Positions 17,776 to 26,556 of a stretch of 64,000 nucleotides of DNA are shown in pieces. Every line of letters starts with the position of its first letter. The first letter of the stretch is position 1. This DNA comes from Aquipseudomonas alcaligenes (GTDB lineage Bacteria; Pseudomonadota; Gammaproteobacteria; Pseudomonadales; Pseudomonadaceae): positions 62,001-126,000 of the forward strand of contig NZ_QJRX01000011.1 in assembly GCF_003205495.1 (NCBI RefSeq). Direction: 5' to 3'. Both the position numbers and the translations under genes were made by a program. Below the pieces are notes generated by a model, which saw only the letters and a program-made list of their open reading frames with translations, ran no database searches and was not told where the DNA came from.

Positions 17776-17985
17776 TCAGAACGCAGAGCGAGCTGCAGGC
17801 CCGGTGGGCGTTGCGCCCCTCCGAACTGATCTGCCGACACCCCACAGACGCCAACGCGCCCCGAGCCTTTCCCAAAAACCATGACTTTCCGGCGTGGCTG
17901 CGTACAGCTCACGCAGGTAAGCCAACTCCTCCTCCGTGAGGAGTTCCGTGGTCGCGGTTGACCGTTCAGGCGTAGCGCGGTGCAT
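17776..17985 (-). CDS. Small hypothetical protein
   Basis: A 69-residue protein with LTEEELAYLRELYAATPESH and an Arg-rich tail. The ATG at 17985 lies inside the end of the preceding gene (20-base overlap) and has an AGGA element eight bases upstream, which supports a real start. No family recognised. The frame extends upstream but that part reads as a shadow of the neighbouring gene. Confidence 0.45.
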   Translation of the reverse strand: MHRATPERSTATTELLTEEELAYLRELYAATPESHGFWERLGARWRLWGVGRSVRRGATPTGPAARSAF

Positions 17986-18694
17986 AGCCACCATCCTGAT
18001 ACAACCGCTGCTGCTCATCGATCCACTTCTGCGCCCTAGCCTGCAGCGCCCAAATGGATAGATTGGGCAGGTACAACCGAGCCTTCGGCACCACCAGGTC
18101 ATCCAGCTCGGACAACAACGCACTGATGTGCAGCTCATGGTTCAGGTCGGCGCTGTCCGAACCCTCACTGAGCATCCAGGCCACGTGCTCACGCAGCCCC
18201 TGCGCGACCCGGATGAAGCGCGCCAGATTGTTAAAGCTGACCGATCGCAACACCCTCAACAGCGTGCCATCGACGATGTGGTCAAAGGTGCTGCGCCGGC
18301 AAAAAATCTCCGGCTGGTCCAACAACAGATTCAGCACATCCGCCTGCAGGTGCTGCGCCTGCATGCCCTCAAAGTCATCCCAGGCTTGCAGAAAGGTCTT
18401 GTACACGCGAGCTTCAAGCGGAATCTGGGCCGCTTCATCGTCCACCTCCAAGGAGGGCTTCACATACATGCGCGCATAAGTCACTGCCGCCACGCTGTAA
18501 AATTCGTGCACTTCGCGCGCGGAGCCACGCCCTGCCGACACGCGCATGTACACCCGGTAGCTCGGTGCAGGCAAAACGCCACAGTGCACCAGGCCCTCGG
18601 TTACTTCGGGCGCCAACTCAAGGGCGCTTGCCAAACCTTCCAGGCTGGTAAAACAACAGGCCATCGGCCCCAACAATGCTGCATTGCCTCGCAT
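17966..18694 (-). CDS. Hypothetical protein of the pilus-like operon
   Basis: A 242-residue protein with no signal peptide and no recognised family; the stretch VTEGLVHCGVLPAPSYRVYM slightly recalls DUF6058-type proteins. The ATG at 18694 is chosen because GGGAGG lies seven bases upstream; longer starts at 18700 and 18733 exist. Helix-rich, predicted cytoplasmic. Its position directly after the platform-protein genes suggests an accessory or regulatory part of the pilus-like machine; this is inference only. Confidence 0.65.
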   Translation of the reverse strand: MRGNAALLGPMACCFTSLEGLASALELAPEVTEGLVHCGVLPAPSYRVYMRVSAGRGSAREVHEFYSVAAVTYARMYVKPSLEVDDEAAQIPLEARVYKTFLQAWDDFEGMQAQHLQADVLNLLLDQPEIFCRRSTFDHIVDGTLLRVLRSVSFNNLARFIRVAQGLREHVAWMLSEGSDSADLNHELHISALLSELDDLVVPKARLYLPNLSIWALQARAQKWIDEQQRLYQDGGYAPRYA

Positions 18695-18755
18695 CAGCAT
18701 GCCTCCCTTGTTCGCACAGCTGGCCAAGCACACATTGGCTTGCCAGGCGCTTAGT

Positions 18756-19103
18756 TCACGCCGAAAAACACACCACCAACAGCGTGAGGGTCTGCAGGGC
18801 CATCAGGGCACCGAGGAACTGGTAAAAGCGCGTACCAACACTCACCTTTACCGTCACAGGCACCGCGGCATCGGGCAGCGGGCGCAGAGCAGGTTCTGCC
18901 ATTGCAGCCACCGTCTGATATCGACGCACGGCCTCTGTCGGCTTTACCGCTCCACCAGGGCAAACCGCCCCATGCCACACGCGCTGCTCCACAACATTCG
19001 CCTCACACTGAAAGTGCGGGAAAGTGTGATTAACATCACGCTTTGTGGCGCTAACAGGCAGTGCAACTACACTCCAAAGCCTGCAGCAGATGGAGTCATG
19101 CAT
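18756..19103 (-). CDS. Small protein with C-terminal membrane helix
   Basis: A 115-residue protein ending in a hydrophobic helix (FYQFLGALMALQTLTLLVVCF), so probably tail-anchored in the inner membrane. AAAGG precedes the ATG at 19103. It follows the platform gene by 32 bases and precedes the next gene by about 60 bases in the same operon. No family recognised; might be a small pilus accessory protein. Real coding status is likely from its position and spacing but not certain. Confidence 0.5.
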   Translation of the reverse strand: MHDSICCRLWSVVALPVSATKRDVNHTFPHFQCEANVVEQRVWHGAVCPGGAVKPTEAVRRYQTVAAMAEPALRPLPDAAVPVTVKVSVGTRFYQFLGALMALQTLTLLVVCFSA

Positions 19104-19135
19104 CCTTTACCAGTCGCGATCAGCCTGACACCGGC

Positions 19136-20356
19136 CTAGAACATCCGCGCCATCAGTTTCACAGCGTCCAGCTGCGGAATGGTCAGGGCGATCAGCGTGG
19201 GCGCAGCCCCCAAGTACACCAGCACATCGCCGATAAAGCCGGAGGCGCGGCGCAACCGCTCGACCTGGCGATCGACGCGCCCACTGAGATAGCGCACGGC
19301 CTCCAGCAGTGCCTTGACCAGCGCCTCGCGTCCACCGTACTCGCCGCGAGCGACCAGTACATCCAAGCCAGGCACCAGCTCGTGCCGTTGCAACGCTTCA
19401 GCAAACTGGCACTCACCGTAAGCTACCAACTCGCGAATCTGGCTCAGCTCCTTTCTCAGGTGTCGAGAGTCCACTTGCTTGCTGGCGTTGCTCAATGCCA
19501 CAACCAGACCCTCTCCCACCCGCGTACTCAAGGCCAGACTGCGCAAGAAGAACGAAACTTGGGTATCGAAGCTCAGGCTGCCCAGCAGCGGCACCCCACT
19601 CCACCAGCGTGAAACCCCTTCTGCATAACCTTCGTTGTAGCGTTTTAACAACGCGTGGCCCGCTGCCAGAAACAGCACCAACAGCACTATGCCCAACATG
19701 AAGTAGCCCGCATGCTCGCTGGCCCAGAAAATGGCGCGAGAGCTGAACGGGATAGCGGCGTACTCGCCGCGCACCATGTTCAGCATCATCTTTTCCTGCA
19801 TGGGGATGAGCCAGATTACCGACACTACGTTCACCGCCAGAAGCAGCAGCGCCATCAGCGCCGGATACACCAGCACCGTGGCCCAGGCCGAGCGGATCTC
19901 CTGACGCTCGCGCTCACGCGCCACAACCGACTCCAGGGTTTCCTTGAGCACCCCGGAGTACTGGCCGGCGGAAATGAAGTGGGCAATATCCTCGGGGATA
20001 CCGACCATCTCCAGGCACTGCTGCAGCGGGTAGCCGCTGTGCAGACCATCGCCGATGCGGCTAGCGGTCATGCGCACGCGTTGAGGTAGCTTTGTATCGC
20101 GCGTCAAAAGCCCCATTACAGCCGACTCATTCAAGCCATACCCACTAAGACCCGCCCACTCCTCCAAGAGCAAAATGAGCAATAGACGGTCAAACCTTGA
20201 GGGACGCAAAAAAGAAAAACGGACAGGCGCGATCTTAAGAACAAGATATCCTTTTTGCTCAAGTGTCTGAATACAAAGCTCACGACTTGGCCCATCAATC
20301 TCACCAGCCAACTTGCTACCGACTTGCGTCAAGGCCGAATATTTAAAGGTCAACAT
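19136..20356 (-). CDS. Type II/IV pilus inner-membrane platform protein (GspF/PilC/PilR family)
   Basis: A 406-residue GspF-family protein, the inner-membrane platform that works with the assembly ATPase. It has the family layout of two homologous GspF domains with three membrane helices (residues ~165-190, ~215-240 and the C-terminal region ~370-400). Diagnostic stretches are RIGDGLHSGYPLQQCLEM, HFISAGQYSGVLKETLESV and PLLGSLSFDTQVSFFLRSLA. Sequence is far from GspF at 45622, so it belongs to the separate pilus-like machine, closest in layout to PilR of type IVb thin pili. ATG 20356 is preferred over TTG 20368. Confidence 0.87.
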   Translation of the reverse strand: MLTFKYSALTQVGSKLAGEIDGPSRELCIQTLEQKGYLVLKIAPVRFSFLRPSRFDRLLLILLLEEWAGLSGYGLNESAVMGLLTRDTKLPQRVRMTASRIGDGLHSGYPLQQCLEMVGIPEDIAHFISAGQYSGVLKETLESVVARERERQEIRSAWATVLVYPALMALLLLAVNVVSVIWLIPMQEKMMLNMVRGEYAAIPFSSRAIFWASEHAGYFMLGIVLLVLFLAAGHALLKRYNEGYAEGVSRWWSGVPLLGSLSFDTQVSFFLRSLALSTRVGEGLVVALSNASKQVDSRHLRKELSQIRELVAYGECQFAEALQRHELVPGLDVLVARGEYGGREALVKALLEAVRYLSGRVDRQVERLRRASGFIGDVLVYLGAAPTLIALTIPQLDAVKLMARMF

Positions 20357-20483
20357 GAGCACACCCAAAAGAACAACGACAAGTTCGAATTTTAAATAAA
20401 ATATTATATTTATAATAAACAGGCATGCAGCGCTTTAAAATAAAGCCAACAAGAAGACTTGCACTTAATGAGACTAACGCGCC

Positions 20484-21161
20484 TCAAAGATCGACATTAT
20501 CTGCGCTATTAACAGGATTATGATCTGGCCCTGCGGAGTAGCATTGGACGCCATTGACAAGCAACTTACCGCCCCAAGCATCCAGCGCCTGAGCCGGAGG
20601 CAAGTGGCCGCTGGCGAGCATGGGCTCGATACCAGCTGGCACGCCGTACTGGGCGCTGTACAGGGCCAGTGCGCTACTGCACAGCTGTAAGCGCTGGCGG
20701 GTTTGCCAGCGCGGCTGGGCCTCCAACTGGGCGCGGGTGACGAACACCGCATAGTCATCCCCACCCAAGCTAAGCTGGCTACCAATAAGGGCGCTGTCGA
20801 GCTGACCGTTGCCGTTGCGAGCAATTAGCGCGGCCACCAATTGCGCGCTGCTACCGGGCGCGGTGAAGGTTTGCGCCGGGTCGTTGCGATGCAGCAGGGT
20901 GAAGGCCTGGCTATATGGGTCCGTGTAGCCATTTTGCAGCTCGGCGGCGCTCACGGGGCTAGCAAGCTCAAGGGCGCTGAGGTCCGCCGGGAGCTGGCCA
21001 GTGCGATTGTAGTGGCGCAACACAGCGTCGCTGAGCTCGATCAGCTTGGCGCGCATTTCCGCGCGCTTCTGAGTATCGATGGCCAGGCCAGACAGGCTGA
21101 CGGTAGCCTGGCTGAGCATGCCCATGATCATCAAGCTGAACAGTACTTGCGGGAGTGACAT
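20484..21161 (-). CDS. Pseudopilin/minor pilin-like protein with atypical leader
   Basis: A 225-residue protein with an N-terminal hydrophobic helix MSLPQVLFSLMIMGMLSQ and a polar tail, the layout of a pilin-like subunit. The usual leader peptide with a Gly at the cleavage site is missing: the protein starts immediately with the residues that normally follow it. ATG 21161 has a GGAG element in the end of the secretin gene and in-frame TGA just upstream, so no longer start is possible. The soluble part has two Cys and Gly-rich loops. It may be a minor tip subunit that does not need processing. Confidence 0.7.
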   Translation of the reverse strand: MSLPQVLFSLMIMGMLSQATVSLSGLAIDTQKRAEMRAKLIELSDAVLRHYNRTGQLPADLSALELASPVSAAELQNGYTDPYSQAFTLLHRNDPAQTFTAPGSSAQLVAALIARNGNGQLDSALIGSQLSLGGDDYAVFVTRAQLEAQPRWQTRQRLQLCSSALALYSAQYGVPAGIEPMLASGHLPPAQALDAWGGKLLVNGVQCYSAGPDHNPVNSADNVDL

Positions 21162-21167
21162 GGCCCA

Positions 21168-22643
21168 TCACTCCATCTTGCCGACCGTGTGCACACGGTA
21201 GAACTGCGGGAAGTAGGCGCGAGCCACGATTAGGGTATCGCTGATCTGTGTCTTGCCACTTTCCTTGCCCAGAGTTCCGCCGGTGTATTCGCTGCCCGGC
21301 AGGCCGCTGGCGCTGAGGTTGACCTCTTTCTGCTTGGAGCCGGACACCACCTGGTACAGGCCGTCTTCCAGGATCACGCGGGTACTGATCTTGGCTTCCT
21401 GCTTGAGCGGCTTGGACAGGGTAATAACGTTGGTGTCATCGTTGATCGTGCGGTTCCAGGTGGTCTGGGTTTCCGCATAGATGTTCGACTCGCTATACAG
21501 AATGTTGAGGTGCACACGCTTGTTGCTCAGGTCGACCCTCGGCAGCAGGCGCAGCCTGGTACCCACCTCTTCCTCCTCAAAGGTCGGGCGTCCCTCGGTG
21601 TACACCGCGACATTACCGCCACCATCCTGGAACTGGTTCTGCTGCTGCACTTCGCCGGGCACCCAGGCACCGACCTTGCGTAGGTTGGACAGCTCGGACT
21701 TGATGCCGTTGAACAGCATCAGCGTCGGTGAGGCGACCGAGTGCATGATGCCCGCCTCTTCCAGAGCCTCGAGGTTGGCCTTGATGCCCTTGGTCATGAT
21801 GGTGCTGCCATCCTCGCCCGTGGTGGACTCCTTCACATGCGAGAGCAGGGTCTTCAGGGTGGAGTTGGCATTGCCCGGCACGGCACCAGCGCTGAGCTTC
21901 ATCACATCGTCGACCAGGGCCTCGACCGTGACACCGAACTCGCGCACACGGTTGTTGTTGATCTTGTAGATGTTCAGGCGCAGCAGCGAATAGGCGGTGG
22001 CCTCGTTGATCATGTTCTCAACGATGCCGCGGCTCTTGCGCAGGGTGTTGGGATCGCTGGCAATGGAGAAAGCACCGGTGAGGTTGTCGATCAGCACCTC
22101 GCTGTTCTTGCCCAGCACCTTTTCCAGGTGCTTCTTCAGCGAGGCCAGCGCCTCGACGCCTTGACTTTCCAGGTGCGAGAACGAGCCCTGGATGGTCATG
22201 CGGTCCGCCACATAAAGCGTCTTGTTGCGGTAGAAGATGTCGACGTTGGCGTACTTCTCCAGCGCCGGGAGGATCTCCGCCACCGGGGCGACCATCTTCA
22301 CGCCGCTGATTTCGCGCGCGTTGGCCTCCTTGCTGGCATCGTTGAGGATGCCCACGTTGAGCTGGTGAGCGATCTCGTTGAGGGCCACGGAGAACGGCAC
22401 GCTGGACATGTCCAGGTCGAGCACTCGCTGCGGCAGGCCTACGAAGTCCTTGGATTCCAGGTCCACCTGATAGATCACGCTCTCTTGCGGCATGATGCTG
22501 CTGGCTTCGCTGTAGTCGCTGAGGATCTTGCTGTTGAGCGAGCCGGGCTCGGCCACCAGCGGGTCGGCGTATTGGTCTGAGTCGGGCAACTTGGCGCAGG
22601 CCGAAAGCAGCACGCTCAGGATGAGGATGAGATATCGCATCAT
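21168..22643 (-). CDS. Type IVb pilus secretin lipoprotein (PilN/BfpB-like)
   Basis: A 491-residue outer-membrane secretin with a lipoprotein signal (LILSVLLSAC, lipobox LSAC, residue 16 the acylated Cys). The middle region has N-domain-like repeats (VDLESKDFVGLPQRVLDLD; PFSVALNEIAHQLNVGIL) and the C-terminal secretin domain ends with TLIVARAYFPQFY. Lipidated secretins of this size are typical of type IVb pili such as R64 PilN and BfpB, which need no pilotin. Its ATG overlaps the TGA of the preceding gene. It is the outer-membrane pore of the operon's machine. Confidence 0.85.
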   Translation of the reverse strand: MMRYLILILSVLLSACAKLPDSDQYADPLVAEPGSLNSKILSDYSEASSIMPQESVIYQVDLESKDFVGLPQRVLDLDMSSVPFSVALNEIAHQLNVGILNDASKEANAREISGVKMVAPVAEILPALEKYANVDIFYRNKTLYVADRMTIQGSFSHLESQGVEALASLKKHLEKVLGKNSEVLIDNLTGAFSIASDPNTLRKSRGIVENMINEATAYSLLRLNIYKINNNRVREFGVTVEALVDDVMKLSAGAVPGNANSTLKTLLSHVKESTTGEDGSTIMTKGIKANLEALEEAGIMHSVASPTLMLFNGIKSELSNLRKVGAWVPGEVQQQNQFQDGGGNVAVYTEGRPTFEEEEVGTRLRLLPRVDLSNKRVHLNILYSESNIYAETQTTWNRTINDDTNVITLSKPLKQEAKISTRVILEDGLYQVVSGSKQKEVNLSASGLPGSEYTGGTLGKESGKTQISDTLIVARAYFPQFYRVHTVGKME

Positions 22644-23953
22644 GAGTAATCCAGCTTGAGCGTGGTCAGGACATCGCCCTGCTTGTGCACCACCCGGTTG
22701 GTGGAGCGCTGATAGAGCAGTTCGCTGCCATCGGGCAGGCGCACGGGCAGTTGGTCGGCTAGGCGCACGGTCTGGCTGGTACGCCCCTGGCGCACCATGC
22801 AGAGGATGCTGCTGCCGCTGCGCATGAGAACGGTGATGCTTACCGGGTCCGGCTCGGGCTCGGCTGGCTCGGCAGGCACTTCAGGTTCGGAGGGCTGCGC
22901 CGGAGCGTTGATCAGGCGGTTGAGCTCTGCATCGTTGTAGGGGCCAACGTAGCCATCCACCACAGGCTTGCTGGTTTCGAGCTTGGCGAGGGATTCCTGC
23001 AGGGTCTTGCCGCTGCGATCCATCTCCTTGAGCACGCTGGCGATCTTGCGCTCGAGCGAGGTATGCAGGCGGCCCATGCGGTCTTCGGCGTCCTGGCGCT
23101 GGGACTTCTCCAGCACCACTTGCTGCTCGGCCAATGCGTCGATGCGGCCGACCAGCTCAGTGACTTTCTCGTCCATGAACACCAGCTTCACGGCGACCAT
23201 GATGTTGACCAGACCGAGAATGAGCAGCACACCAATGAGCATGAAGTCCTGCCAGATGGCGCTCTGGGCAGCCGCAACCGCGCTGGCGTTAGCGCTGGCG
23301 TTGCTGGCGCCATTGCGCGCACCGCCCGTGTTGCGAGCCAGCTGGTGATAGACGCGGTTGCGCCGCCCGGCATACCAGCGAGTGCGGAACACGTAGTCGC
23401 CGCGCTGATATTTGAAGCGATGGTCTTTGTCCAGGTCGACAATGATGGCTTCGAAGGTCGAGAGGCTGCCGTCGCTGATCACCAGGGTATCGGCGGTGCC
23501 CGCTACCTGGCGGAACTTGAACAGGCGACGCAGCTCCAGCTCGACGGCCTGCTTCTCCTGCTCCACCACCACGTACTCGGCCAGCTTGCCGTGGTTGAAG
23601 ATGGCGACGATGCCGAAGCGCTCGAGCGCCACGGCCACGGTTTTCGCACCTTTGTCGGCCAGCTTGTTGACCAGTGCGCGCGCCAGCGAATAAACGCCGA
23701 CGCAGTCGACGTTCTGCACCAGCAGGTCACGCATGCTGTATTCGAAGCACACGACTTCGCACTTGTTGTCCGGCAGGATGTGGAAGCTGTGCCGGTAGTG
23801 GCTGTAGCCAATCTTTTTCAGGTGCTCCTGAACGGCAGCACACTGCTCGCGGTATTTGAGCCCCTTCGCCATCCGGATTTCCGTCACGTAGACGGACTCA
23901 GGCACCAGGTAGCGAAGTTTTTCACCGCGACGAAGTAACGAGAAAATCCCCAT
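22640..23953 (-). CDS. Bitopic pilus assembly protein (PilO2-like)
   Basis: A 437-residue protein with a ~200-residue cytoplasmic part, one membrane helix (DFMLIGVLLILGLVNIMVAVKLVF, residues ~240-262), a coiled coil, a Pro/Glu-rich stretch and a small periplasmic C-terminal domain. Size, topology and position between secretin and ATPase fit the type IVb pilus protein PilO2. Such proteins couple the ATPase and platform to the secretin, as GspL/GspM/GspC do in a T2SS. Its stop overlaps the secretin start. Family name is inferred from layout. Confidence 0.65.
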   Translation of the reverse strand: MGIFSLLRRGEKLRYLVPESVYVTEIRMAKGLKYREQCAAVQEHLKKIGYSHYRHSFHILPDNKCEVVCFEYSMRDLLVQNVDCVGVYSLARALVNKLADKGAKTVAVALERFGIVAIFNHGKLAEYVVVEQEKQAVELELRRLFKFRQVAGTADTLVISDGSLSTFEAIIVDLDKDHRFKYQRGDYVFRTRWYAGRRNRVYHQLARNTGGARNGASNASANASAVAAAQSAIWQDFMLIGVLLILGLVNIMVAVKLVFMDEKVTELVGRIDALAEQQVVLEKSQRQDAEDRMGRLHTSLERKIASVLKEMDRSGKTLQESLAKLETSKPVVDGYVGPYNDAELNRLINAPAQPSEPEVPAEPAEPEPDPVSITVLMRSGSSILCMVRQGRTSQTVRLADQLPVRLPDGSELLYQRSTNRVVHKQGDVLTTLKLDYS

Positions 23954-23981
23954 TTCTGCTCTTTCCGTTTCGTCAGGTGGT

Positions 23982-25409
23982 TTAGTGATTGATCAGCAGC
24001 TGGTAGTCGAGACGTACGCCGTGGGCTGCTGGAAGAAGGGCCTGATGAATGGCCACTGTCAGGTTGTTCATGAAGGCTTGGGCATTTAACACACCCAATT
24101 CAGCGAGGCGGTCTTGTATTTTGTGCACGCCGTTCGCGTGAATAGTGCAAAGCACCAGGTGACCGGTGTTCGCAGCCTCTACCGCTCTCTCGGCAGTTTC
24201 ACGGTCGCGCACCTCCCCCACCAGCAGAATGTCTGGCGCTTGGCGCAGGCAGCTGCGAATGGAGTCCTGGAAGGACTGCCCAGCTCGGTCGTTGATCTGG
24301 ATCTGATTAATACCGCGACGCCGGATTTCCACCGGGTCTTCCATGGTGATGATGTTGTAGCGATCCACATCGAAGAAATTGAGCAGGGTGTACAGCGTGG
24401 TGGTCTTGCCCGAACCGGTGGAGCCGGAGAGCACGACCAGTCCTTGCTTGGTCATCACCGCGCGCTTGAGGCGCTCCGCGTCTTGCTCGCTGAAGCCCAG
24501 CTCAACCAGTGTTCGGCTGGCAGAGGACTCATTCTGCAGACGCAGGGTCAGTTGCTGACCGGAGACAGTGGTGATGCTGGAAACACGCAGGTTGACCCGG
24601 TAGCGCCCGCGGAAGATCGGCACCAAGAGGGCGCCATCGTCATGCCCGATGTATCGTCCGGAATCCATGCCGGCATCGAGCTTGATGGCCTTGCTGATGC
24701 TCTCGATCGCCCAGGTGGGCGCCGCCAGGGCAAAGCGTTTGACCTGTCCGACCTTGAAGTAGACCGAAGACAGCTCATCGTTGAGCCCGAGCATAATGAA
24801 GATGTCCGAGGCACGCTCGAGCATCGCCAGCTCCACTAGCAGGCAAACCACATGATAAATGCGGCGATTGAAGATCTCGCGGTCGGCGATGATGGTGTGA
24901 ATTTGCTCGCGCAGGCTGCCGCCCTTGCCGTAAACCGACTGTTGCAGCCGGGTGAGCATCATGTGCGTGGTGGCGATAAAGCGCACATCCAGCCCCATGG
25001 CTCCGAAGAACAAACGGGTGGCCGAGATGTTGCTCGCCGAGGTGACGTTTGAGGTAGCAACCAGTACCGAGGAACCTACTCGACCTACGGTGACCTGGTC
25101 ACGCTCGAAGGACACGCGCGCAGAGAGCTGCATGCCATTGTTGGCCAGGTACTCGATGGTACGGCTGTCGATATTGACGGTTTCCTGCACGCCATGAATC
25201 TCACCTAAGCCTTGGGCCATGGCTCGAATCACCTCGATCTCCGGAGCCATTTCCAGCGAGACAATGATGTCCGCCAGATTGCGGGAGTCGTAGCGCAGGT
25301 ACTCATTCAACTGCTCAACCTGTTCAGGCGAAAGCACGTGCTGATCAAGCAGAATGCGTTGTAGGGTGGCAACTTCCTCCTTGTTGTTGCGTGGTAATGG
25401 ACTGTTCAT
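23982..25409 (-). CDS. Type II/IV secretion ATPase (GspE/PilQ type)
   Basis: A 475-residue hexameric motor ATPase powering pilus-like assembly. N-terminal MshEN/GspE-N-like domain (residues ~1-120), then the ATPase core with Walker A GSTGSGKTTTLYTLL, the Asp box ITMEDPVEI, Walker B ILLVGEVRDRETAE and the His box CTIHANG. The zinc-binding tetracysteine loop present in GspE (45300-45410) is absent, as in type IVb pilus ATPases. It sits between prepilin genes and the bitopic protein gene, as expected of a self-contained system. Confidence 0.93.
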   Translation of the reverse strand: MNSPLPRNNKEEVATLQRILLDQHVLSPEQVEQLNEYLRYDSRNLADIIVSLEMAPEIEVIRAMAQGLGEIHGVQETVNIDSRTIEYLANNGMQLSARVSFERDQVTVGRVGSSVLVATSNVTSASNISATRLFFGAMGLDVRFIATTHMMLTRLQQSVYGKGGSLREQIHTIIADREIFNRRIYHVVCLLVELAMLERASDIFIMLGLNDELSSVYFKVGQVKRFALAAPTWAIESISKAIKLDAGMDSGRYIGHDDGALLVPIFRGRYRVNLRVSSITTVSGQQLTLRLQNESSASRTLVELGFSEQDAERLKRAVMTKQGLVVLSGSTGSGKTTTLYTLLNFFDVDRYNIITMEDPVEIRRRGINQIQINDRAGQSFQDSIRSCLRQAPDILLVGEVRDRETAERAVEAANTGHLVLCTIHANGVHKIQDRLAELGVLNAQAFMNNLTVAIHQALLPAAHGVRLDYQLLINH

Positions 25410-25417
25410 AGTTGCCC

Positions 25418-25870
25418 TCAGGGGACCAGTTCGATTTCGTCGTCGTCGAACGACATCTTTTCGATCACCCGAGAAATCAGTGCCTGATCTTTCGGATTGC
25501 TCGAGGCGATGAACAACACGAAGGTCGGTTCAAAGTTGGTGTTCGCCGGCGGCGGCACCTTGCCCATCTCCCAGCGCAAAGCGGAGGGATCGGCAAACTG
25601 ATCCTTCGGAATCGGCTTGATATGACCCGCGGCTATAGCGTCGTCGAGGTAATCGATGGAATTACCGTAATCGCTCTTGAAATGCTGAAACTGCGAAGCC
25701 TGATGCAAATTGAAGTGTAGCAGGTGACTCTTAATTTGAGTCTGAATCAAAATTTCGCGAGCCTCTTCAACCATATCCTGGTAGTAGGCACTACCTACCA
25801 GGATAATGGCAGAACTTATAGCCACTGCAGCCACGAGACTAACTATAGAGAAACCTCGTTGAGTGGCCAT
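25418..25870 (-). CDS. Prepilin-like protein
   Basis: A 150-residue protein with a type IV prepilin N-terminus: short leader MATQRG followed by FSIVSLVAAVAISSAIILVG, i.e. cleavage after Gly, though position +5 is Ser rather than Glu. ATG 25870 is preferred; a GTG at 25879 overlapping the previous stop is also possible. The rest is a small polar domain without the cysteine pair common in major pilins. Probably a minor pilin; it follows the larger pilin gene directly. Confidence 0.8.
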   Translation of the reverse strand: MATQRGFSIVSLVAAVAISSAIILVGSAYYQDMVEEAREILIQTQIKSHLLHFNLHQASQFQHFKSDYGNSIDYLDDAIAAGHIKPIPKDQFADPSALRWEMGKVPPPANTNFEPTFVLFIASSNPKDQALISRVIEKMSFDDDEIELVP

Positions 25871-25875
25871 ATCCG

Positions 25876-26541
25876 TCACTTCAAAAGGAAAGTGCTGAGA
25901 GTAGAAGATGACCCTTCATCAATCTCAGCGGTACCAACTAGGGGAGCGCCATCCTCCTTAAAGCTGATCTTTGCGGAGGTAATGTCAGTTTTTACCAGCC
26001 CTACAGCTGAAGTGGCGTTAGGAGAGCGCATCAAATTAAATGCGACGAAGCAGTCAGAATATTGGGGAGTGCCAGACGAATCCTGCGTATTGCTACAGGC
26101 AGTATTGTAAACAACATTACCCGCCTCATCACCATCATCCGCGTCATACATACTTTCAAGCTTAGCACTCAGAGCCAAAGCCTTACTCTTATCCGACTTT
26201 TTGAAAGCCATGACATACCACCAAGAGCTGAAAGTGGGAGAAGTTGAGGCATTAGCCTTTGCCAAGATAAAATTACCCACACCAGAACTTAGACCACTTA
26301 CACGTGCGTTTGCCTGGTCAGCGAATGCCTGAGTAACTTTATGCAACCCCCCACTATCCCGCATGGTAAGAGCAACTGTATCGCGGACAACCTCAATAGA
26401 CTGAGTGTCGCCCACGGTAGAAGCCTCTTCCACGATATCCCAGTAATAGTTAGCACCCACCGCAGTAAGCACGGAGGCAATGGCCACACTGGCGATCATT
26501 TGCGGCATGGAGAAACCGCGTACTTTTTTTGCAAATTTCAT
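25876..26541 (-). CDS. Type IVb-like prepilin (likely major subunit)
   Basis: A 221-residue prepilin. Leader MKFAKKVRG precedes the hydrophobic helix FSMPQMIASVAIASVLTAVG; Met/Phe at position +1 and the lack of Glu at +5 resemble type IVb pilins. The long C-terminal domain has two cysteines (CSNTQ ... SDCFVAF) able to form the usual disulfide loop. First pilin gene in the operon, so it is the best candidate for the main fibre subunit. No prepilin peptidase is encoded nearby; the chromosomal PilD/XcpA would be needed. Confidence 0.85.
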   Translation of the reverse strand: MKFAKKVRGFSMPQMIASVAIASVLTAVGANYYWDIVEEASTVGDTQSIEVVRDTVALTMRDSGGLHKVTQAFADQANARVSGLSSGVGNFILAKANASTSPTFSSWWYVMAFKKSDKSKALALSAKLESMYDADDGDEAGNVVYNTACSNTQDSSGTPQYSDCFVAFNLMRSPNATSAVGLVKTDITSAKISFKEDGAPLVGTAEIDEGSSSTLSTFLLK

Positions 26542-26556
26542 GGTAGTTCCTCGGGT

